Below, in pieces: positions 57,604-64,000 of a stretch of DNA of 64,000 nucleotides; position 1 is the stretch's first letter, and every line of letters begins with the position of its first letter. This stretch comes from Calliphora vicina (Eukaryota > Arthropoda > Insecta > Diptera > Calliphoridae): contig NC_088781.1 of NCBI RefSeq assembly GCF_958450345.1, forward strand, positions 25,459,857 through 25,523,856. The letters run 5' to 3'. The notes beneath the pieces were generated by a model. It saw nothing but the letters and a program-made list of their open reading frames with translations, searched no databases and had not been told where the DNA came from. A program made the position numbers and the translations under genes.

Positions 57604-59216
57604 TACTTTATTTATTCATAGTTTTCAACCAATATTTTAGCTTCATTTCTGAATTTTTTATTTGTATTTCAAAATTATATTTTAGTATTAGTATTTTAGA
57701 AATTTCTATTTGAATTTCAGAAATTTTCATTAATTTTTCAATAATAAATTTCTAAAATACAATTAGAAATTTATAAAATGCAAATCTAAAATTTCTGAAA
57801 TACAAATTAAAAAATATTCAAAATTTCAGAAATACAAATAGAAAATTCTGAACCAGAATTATAAATTTTTTAAATATAATTCAAAACTTTTTCAAATTTT
57901 TTTCGAAATATCGGAAATTCAATTGCCAATTTCTAAAATAACATACAACTATTGTAGAAATTGTACTTTTTGACTTTGTACCATAAAAAGTACCATTGTA
58001 TCTAATTTTTATTCCTACTCTGTTTCGTCTATTTAGCTTGAGTGAGTGTTTCGGTTTGTCTAGTCATATGTGAGAAACTGTCTAAAGTTTGTTTACTCAG
58101 AGAATTGTTTTTTTTTTCTATTCCTTGTTGTGGTTTTTCTTCCTATTCATTAAAGAAATTATGTGCGTGTTAGTAAGATGTGACTAACACATACAAACAA
58201 TCATAAATTTGTGTAAATCTAAGTACCCTGCAGTTAAAAATTACACCAGTTACCTTTATGTCTACTAGTATCCAGCAAATAAGTCACCATAAGCTACTTA
58301 TCTAATCCAAAGTAATGCAGGTTGTAAACAATTTGTTACTTTTGCTTTAAAATATCAAACAAGTCACAGTATTTTCATTCGCAATGAAATGATTGTTCAA
58401 AAAATTTTAATTTTGGTATATTTCCTTCTCAATTTAAATTCGAAATTTTATTTCAATCGCTTGTGACTTCACTAGCGAATACTATAACGTAATATGCCTT
58501 GGCCACAACAAGCACCTGTTAAATTCTTCACCGAATAACATTGCAAATAGACTGTTGGCTAACTATTGTTGGTACTAGTTCCCTGAACTGCAGGGTATAT
58601 GTCTAAAACTGTGTTTTAGTAAGTTTTGTAGCAGTCGCGTGTTTATCCTGCGGTTTTCCATTCCAATTGTTTGTCATTGTTTTCTATTTTTTCACGTCGT
58701 TTTTTTCTTCTTCTATGTTCCGTTTACAACAATTTTGTTGTTGTTGTTGTTATACATAATGTTAAGTTCATTGACACAAATTATTCTTTGTTTTACTGTT
58801 TTAGGTTTTTAGTTTCTTAAGGAAAATTATGAAAATGTCAGCGCACAAATATAGAATCCTAAAATGTATGCCAGGTTACCATTTAATGGAAAATTAATTG
58901 ACTGTGGTTATTAGAATGCTTGAAAAAAATCAATTCACGAATTTGTATCATAACTCTGTTAAGAATTTTTTTAATTGCCACTAAAATAATTTTAAATGTG
59001 GAGAGGAATGGGTGGAGAATGTGTAACTAAATAGACACTTCTATTATCCCTATTTAGTTACACATTCATTTGTTTTATTATTGAGTTGACCGAATATTTA
59101 TTAAGGATATCTGACAGTATAAAAATAGCAAATAATACAAACAATGTTCATGCAAAGTTATAGAGCCAATAATATTTTTTTAGAGTGAGAGGATTAAATT
59201 GGAAAATTTTCACATT
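57604..59216. other. AT-rich intergenic stretch
   Basis: Includes AATTTC/GAAATT-rich inverted segments at 57640-57900 and a GTTGTTGTT run near 58737. No gene recognised. Confidence 0.45.
59017..59067. repeat. perfect 18-bp stem hairpin
   Basis: GAATGTGTAACTAAATAG (59017-59034) and its exact complement (59050-59067) enclose a 15-nt loop. No terminator or RNA family role can be assigned in a eukaryote. It may be a tiny MITE remnant. Confidence 0.75.
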
Positions 59217-60026
59217 GGAAACTCATGCGCGATTTTTTCAAAATTTTTAGCTTCAATTTTCAAAAATTTATATTTCAAACAATATAAATTTATTCAAAGT
59301 ACTGGCCATTGTTAGCTATGACCTTTCCCATCATTCTGGCAAAATATAGATTCCAAGCCAAAAGAACTGCTCATCTTTTGAGGCCAAGATTTAATCAAGC
59401 CAATATCGGATACTCAGCTCTTAAGTGATGCGTATCCCAGAGAGAATATAGAGCATTACCTTATCGTCATGGATATTTGCCTTTGGTGTCGATTCGCGTA
59501 CTGAGTAATGATTGGGTGCAAAAACGATTTTCTTTTATAGCGTTCAAACATCATTTCGAATATGCAAAATTGTTTTTCATGGTCTCTCGGCTTCAATTCG
59601 TATGGTACCCATGCAAAACCGTGTTTCAAGGTCTCTCGGCATCGATTAATTTGGTACCAAACTTCCCTGCTTTTGGATGAATCCTGCTGGCCGCAAACGT
59701 TTTGATATTGCGGCTTGGGTAGCTCCCAATGATTTTGCAAGATCTTGTTGAGTTTTATTACAATCTTCATGGAGTAATGCCTCCATTTCATGGTCCTCAA
59801 ACTTTTTGGCTGGCCTGGGCGATCTTACATGTCAAAATCACAACTTCTGAACCGAACGAACCATCTCTCGCAAGTGACGCTTCGTTGTTACTATAATTTT
59901 CCATAACTAAGTGAGAATAAATGACAGATATGTATCCTTCAAAATGACATATAAGTTATTAAAAACAAAAACCTCGTTCAAAAGATACGCCATCTATTGT
60001 AAATCCTTCATTTGTAAGTCATACAT
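59217..60026 (-). mobile_element. mariner copy H, internally deleted
   Basis: Left side AACTCATGCGCGATTTTTTC (altered terminus), right terminus ...TTTGTAAGTCATACA. The centre is deleted: CGTATCCCAGAGAGAATATA joins directly to GAGCATTACCTTA, which lie about 270 bp apart in copy D. The minus-strand frame 59456-59800 shows HYSMKIVIKLNKILQNHWEL, WVPYELKPRDHEKQFCIFEM and FERYKRKSFLHPIIT, the N-terminal half of the transposase with a ~60-bp internal duplication around WYQINRCRETLKHGF. Confidence 0.85.
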
Positions 60027-60920
60027 ACTTCAAATATACTTTTAAAAACCTTAAATTATAAATTCCACCAATATTTATTGTATTTAATATCGAAGAATTT
60101 CATTCCAACCTTCAAACCAATCATTTAACCAAATTCAACAAGAAAACTAAATAGAACAAATTAAAAAAAATCATGGTCATTTGAAATCAAGACAAGAAAA
60201 ATCTATTTTACCAAATAAAACTGAATGCATGTATACAATATTTCGTTAGGAAATGAGTTACAACAAATTATATTGTTGGCCAACAGAAAGAAAATAAAAA
60301 ACGAAATATGTAGTTGTTACTACCATTAGCGGTTCTAACAATAAATAATAATGATTATTACCAAGTGAAGAGTGTGTTTACTACAACTATACCAAGAAGT
60401 ATGGTGTGAAAATTACCCTGTTTTTAGAGAAGGTTAAAATCAACTACAATTGCACTCCATTTTAAACAGTTTTTTTTTTTATTATTTTGATTATTACACT
60501 ATGGGCCAATAAGTCTTCAAGGTTAGCAGACAAACTAGAAAAAATCAAGTAAAAAAGAAAAGAGAGAAAGAAGTAAGTGAAAATTACACAATTGACATGT
60601 TGTGAAAAGAAAATATTAAGGAAATTGTGTTTAAAGCACAAACGTTTGATTGACACGCAACCCAAACCTAGCCGAAGCCACCAGCAGTGATGCGGTCAAA
60701 TTGTTACACCTGACTTAGTTTCTCATGTACTGTTTGAGTTTTTTTTTTAAAGCAAAACTATAATAAATGTAAAATTTTATTTTATTGTTATACCCTTCAG
60801 CTTCGTGAGAAGGGTATATATAAGTTTGTCATTCCGTTTGTAATTTCTACATTTTTCATTTCCGACCCTATAAAGTATATATATTCTGGATCCTTATAGA
60901 TAGCGGAGTCGATTAAGCCA

Positions 60921-60924
60921 TGTC

Positions 60925-60959
<35 letters not shown>

Positions 60960-60980
60960 CTGTCTGTCTGTCTGTCTGTT
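60921..60980 (+). repeat. (GTCT)n microsatellite inside the Helentron-like element
   Basis: About 15 GTCT/GTCC units. It produces Asp-Arg-Gln-Thr repeats in minus-strand frames that are not genes. Confidence 0.9.
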
Positions 60981-61139
60981 GAAATCAATTTTCTGAAGGC
61001 CCCAGATATCTCCGGGATCCAAATCTTCAACAATTCTGTCAGACATACTTTCGAGAATTTTGCTATTTAAAATCAGCAAAATCCGTCCATAAATAACGGA
61101 GATATGAGCAAAAATCCGAGACAACCTCTGAAAATTTCA

Positions 61140-61500
61140 TCAAAAAACACAATGTATTGCATGCTTTGACAAAAAAAACAACAAAACGTATGTTTGGGTG
61201 TGCAAGTTTTGTGTATTTTGTTTTTTTTTTGTGTTTTGTTTCTTTTGGCATTGTTGTTGTTTTTTATACAACTAAACGTTTGTTTGGTTGTGTGTAGGTT
61301 TTTTTGACAAACAAGCAACAAATCGTATGTTTGGACAAAAAAGCAACAAATCGTATGTGTGTTTTGTTTCTTTTGGCGTTGTTGTTTTTTATACAATTAA
61401 ACGTATGTTTGGATGTGTGTTGGTTTCATTGGCTTATTTTGTTTTTTCTTTTGGTGTTTTGTTTCGTTTGGCGTTGTTGTTGTTTTTTGTGTTCTTGATA
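61140..61500 (+). repeat. internal tandem repeats of the Helentron-like element
   Basis: Phrases such as CAACAAATCGTATGTTTGGA, TTTTGTTTCTTTTGGCGTTG and TTTTTTATACAACTAAACGT recur several times with variable spacing. A lineage-specific expansion rather than a gene. Confidence 0.65.
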
Positions 61501-61639
61501 AATTTAGGATGCTGTACGCTGAAAGTGGGCAATGTACATACATATGTATATACTAATTATAAAAAATAATGCATCCACAACAAAGGTGAAGGGTATATAA
61601 GATTCGGCATAGCCGAATATAGCACTCTTACTTGTTTTT

Positions 61640-62890
61640 TTTAAAATTATTAATTATAATTTTATGCATAATTAAGCAGATATTTAGTGTCAGGAGATTT
61701 CGTTTTAATGTTATTTTTTATTTGTTCAGATTGAGATTGTATTTTAATGAAATAATTAATAAACCATTTAAAAAATTCAATGAATTTTACTCTCGTTTTT
61801 TTCATGTGCTAATTTAGTGTAAACTGTCGTCTTGATATTTATTAGCAGTTTGCATGTCATTTACAATGTAAAGATTTATAATATACTCAACTCAATGCAA
61901 TTTGCAACCAAAACTGGACAATTGTTAAAAAAGCTTTTAGGGCAGAGGTTCCCAAATTTTAGATTTTAAATGAAACAAATATCCACTTCAAAATTTAACG
62001 TATCAATATAAAGTTTTCGATGAAATTTGTCCAAATATCAAGAGGACAACATCAGCAGCTTCTGAATAGACCTGAAATTTAATAGATCGGTAATAACGTA
62101 GGATTTTCAGTACCATTGCCAACCTACTGAATATATTTTCTGATATTTACATAAATGTATGAAGGTGAATACATATCATCAGAGAAATAAGTCACAAGTG
62201 ACCTGAAGTTTCCAACAGCATATACGACAAAAACCAGGTCCAGAATACAGGCTCTCAAACTGCCAGTTTTAAGGAAAACATAAACGGGAATTACAAACGC
62301 TGAAATTAAATTGTTTGCATTTAAGAACTTCTGCTTAAGAATTTTCATAATTGTTTTATAAATAGTTGTATTTTTTTCTTATAATTTATAGTAGTTTAAT
62401 TTCATTTCTTTTAGCACTGCCTTTCATGTCAGATTTTTATTATAAATTTATTTCCTAATGAACATCTTTGTATGTTTAATTTATGCATAAAGAGCCACTA
62501 CAGTTAATTGCCATTTCCTTAAGGGGGTTTTAAACAGTTTTTAGTTTTTGAATTTATAATACTGTTTGCTCTTCAGGTAAATATGGCAATTAAGAAATTT
62601 GTTTTACCAGCTATTATATTACACACAGCAAGTTATAAGAAAAACTTAATTAAAACATTTTGTAAAATTATAGTAACTCATAAATCAGGCAATAAATCAA
62701 ACATTCAATACAATTGAATCTTTAAAAACAAGAACATTTGAAATATAATTGTTGCGTGTAATAAGTGTCTTTATATAGAGCTTAAATAAATTACTTTATG
62801 AAATTAGCAAACTGATATAATGAGCAATCAATTATTACGTATTGAAAAATATAATTGAAAATCGGGGGTGTTACTTAAAAATAAAATTCA
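61640..62890. other. AT-rich intergenic stretch
   Basis: No gene or repeat family recognised. 62030-62340 is slightly less AT-rich, with a 74-codon minus-strand frame lacking recognised motifs. Confidence 0.4.
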
Positions 62891-62899
62891 CAAGCTGAT

Positions 62900-63725
62900 A
62901 TTTATACCATTCACCATCAGTGCTATTCGCCATAGTTCTGGTTCGGTTGCTATTTATATTCGGGAAAGTCGGCACAAAAATGGCTGGCTATCAATTCCAT
63001 GACCACCTCGAGTTTTGATGTTTGTAACACACCAATATATTAGTATATGGGGGATTTCATGTCAAGTGAACCAATTTTTAAAATCGAATCCCACTACGAG
63101 ACCAAAAAGCTCACCTAAGCTTTTTTTTGAGCAAAAAAAAAATTAAAAAGGGCCTATTTTAGGAATAAAGTCAAAAAAGTTTTTGATTTTGCCAAAAAAA
63201 ATCAAAAAATGTATATCTTGAGTTACAAAACATTTATTTTGATATATATCCCACTCGCATCCCACTAAGCGACTAAAACGCTTTTAAAGGAATGGACCTA
63301 AGCTTTCTTTTGAGCGAAAAAAAATTAAAAAACAGCCCATTTTGGAAAAAAAAATTAGATTTTGCAAAAAATTTTAAAAATTGTATGTCTTAAGTTACAA
63401 AATATTTATTTTGATAGATATCCCTCTCGCATCCCACTAAGCGACTAAAAAGATCTTCAAGTAAAATATCTAAGCTTTCTTTTGAGCAAAAAAAAATTAA
63501 AAAGGGCTCATTTTGAAAAAATGTTAACAAAGTTTTTGATTTTGCAAAAAAAAAAAGTCAAAAATAGTTTATTTTGAGTTACAAAACATTTATTTTTAAA
63601 TTTATTTATAAATCACTCAAAAATATAAATTATTGAAATTTTAAAAGAAAAATGTTTTTGCTCTTTTACTTAGTGTAGGGTATTATATGTTCGGGCTTGA
63701 CCGATCATACTTTCTTACTTGTTTA
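62900..63725 (+). mobile_element. Helentron-like copy with internal ~180-bp tandem repeats
   Basis: Begins near TTATACCATTCACCATCAGT and carries CATAGTTCTGGTTCGGTTGC, similar to the 41-kb copy. It ends GTTCGGGCTTGACCGATCAT then CTTACTTGTT, so the 3' hairpin (TCGG/CCGA) and terminus are retained. The interior is occupied by the tandem repeat at 63116-63600. Confidence 0.6.
63116..63600 (+). repeat. three tandem units of ~172-183 bp
   Basis: Units begin TAAGCTTTCTTTTGAGCAAA at 63116, 63299 and 63471. They continue AAAAATTAAAAAGGGC, then TTTTGATTTTGC, GAGTTACAAAACATTTATTT and CTCGCATCCCACTAAGCGAC, the last block missing from the third unit. Confidence 0.75.
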
Positions 63726-64000
63726 TTATTAATTTGTTTCTTAAGTTTATGTTTTTTGTCTTTAACATTAAAACTCTAAATATCAAATATGTCAATTCCA
63801 TTTTTTGTTAACTGTTTTTAAAGTTGTTGTGCCCCACCCTTGGGAAACATGTGGCAAAGGTGGAGCAATATTAAGTAAAATTGTCAAAGTCTAGATATGA
63901 ATGTTGATCGATAACTACTCATATGATAAATTATTAGATTTTAAAATTTCGGCAAACATGAGGGAGGTGATTAAGCCCTCTTTTGGGAAATGGTGAACAT
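63726..64000. other. unassigned sequence at the window edge
   Basis: AT-rich and non-coding. CCCCACCCTTGGGAAACATG near 63832 resembles the ends of many hAT-type repeats, but no partner end lies in the window. Confidence 0.3.

Larger units (their letters stand above)
60789..61637 (+). mobile_element. Helentron/mini-me-like element, most complete copy
   Basis: The 5' part has the inverted pair TATACCCTTC / GAGAAGGGTATA, then AAGTTTGTCATTCCGTTTGT, ATTCTGGATCC, GCGGAGTCGATTAAGCCATG and a (GTCT)n tract (60921-60980). The 3' part has GGGTATATAAGATTCGGCAT, a hairpin ATTCGGCATAGCCGAAT and the end CTTACTTGTT. The GTCY tract and a subterminal 3' hairpin are hallmarks of dipteran mini-me/DINE-1 elements, regarded as non-autonomous Helentrons. 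The middle is swollen by TTTGT- and CGTATGTTTGG-type repeats. No coding capacity. Confidence 0.8.

Noticed and set aside
60797..61124. Minus-strand frames with Thr-Asp-Arg-Gln repeats
   Set aside because: Translation of the (GTCT)n tract in a Helentron-like repeat, open in several frames at once.
61063..61569. Overlapping 60-110 codon frames on both strands
   Set aside because: They come from TTTGTTT/CGTATGTTTGG repeats within the same element; no domain and no consistent frame.
1..64000. CRISPR arrays, tRNA or rRNA genes, LTR retrotransposons, viral insertions
   Set aside because: Regular spacer-repeat layouts, cloverleaf/box signals, reverse-transcriptase or integrase motifs were looked for by eye and not found; small or decayed examples could have been missed.

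Overview
The window is about 64 kb of very AT-rich (by eye roughly three quarters A+T), repeat-laden nuclear DNA from an animal. The only host protein-coding gene I can support is Btk29A, the single Tec/Btk-family non-receptor tyrosine kinase of flies. Its exons read almost like the Drosophila protein, but the introns are longer and full of DNA transposons. Together with (GTCT)n-bearing Helentron-like repeats and many mariner relics, this suggests a higher (cyclorrhaphan, probably calyptrate) fly. The species cannot be fixed from the sequence alone.

Layout. Positions 1-30546 hold no shared Btk29A exon. I read them as upstream intron and alternative-promoter territory of Btk29A, because the first recognised exon starts in mid-codon at 30547. 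Ten coding exons on the + strand (30547-37366) encode the C-terminal 532 residues: a Ser/Asn/Pro-rich linker, SH3, SH2, then the kinase domain and stop. The PH domain and Btk motif of the long isoform are not in the window. A 28-nt candidate first coding exon at 13256-13283 ends on a good donor in exactly the phase needed to splice to 30547. It could start the short isoform that lacks the PH domain. The 3'UTR probably runs to about 38.5 kb. From there to 64 kb I see repeats and no convincing further gene, apart from a weak candidate 5'UTR exon ending at 55874.

Mobile DNA dominates. (1) A nearly intact 1655-bp Tc1-like element (24975-26629) has perfect 28-bp termini, internal repeat copies and a DD34E transposase broken by one missing A. 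(2) At least eight mutated or deleted copies of one mariner family, several carrying later insertions. (3) Four relics of a second mariner-like transposase lineage. (4) Helentron/mini-me-like copies, three of which keep a 3' hairpin followed by CTTACTTGTT. (5) Foldback-type structures around 3.3, 13.7 and 44.1 kb. (6) A set of small terminal-inverted-repeat elements (MITEs), some nested. (7) Minisatellites, including two related 35-bp arrays in opposite orientation on either side of Btk29A.

The kinase part of Btk29A is compact, with introns of 64-73 bp. The introns around the SH3 and SH2 exons (2.2, 1.7 and 0.9 kb) carry repeats or unassigned sequence. No CRISPR array, rRNA gene or convincing tRNA gene was seen. 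Repeat boundaries were found by eye and may be off by a few bases, by tens of bases in degenerate copies.
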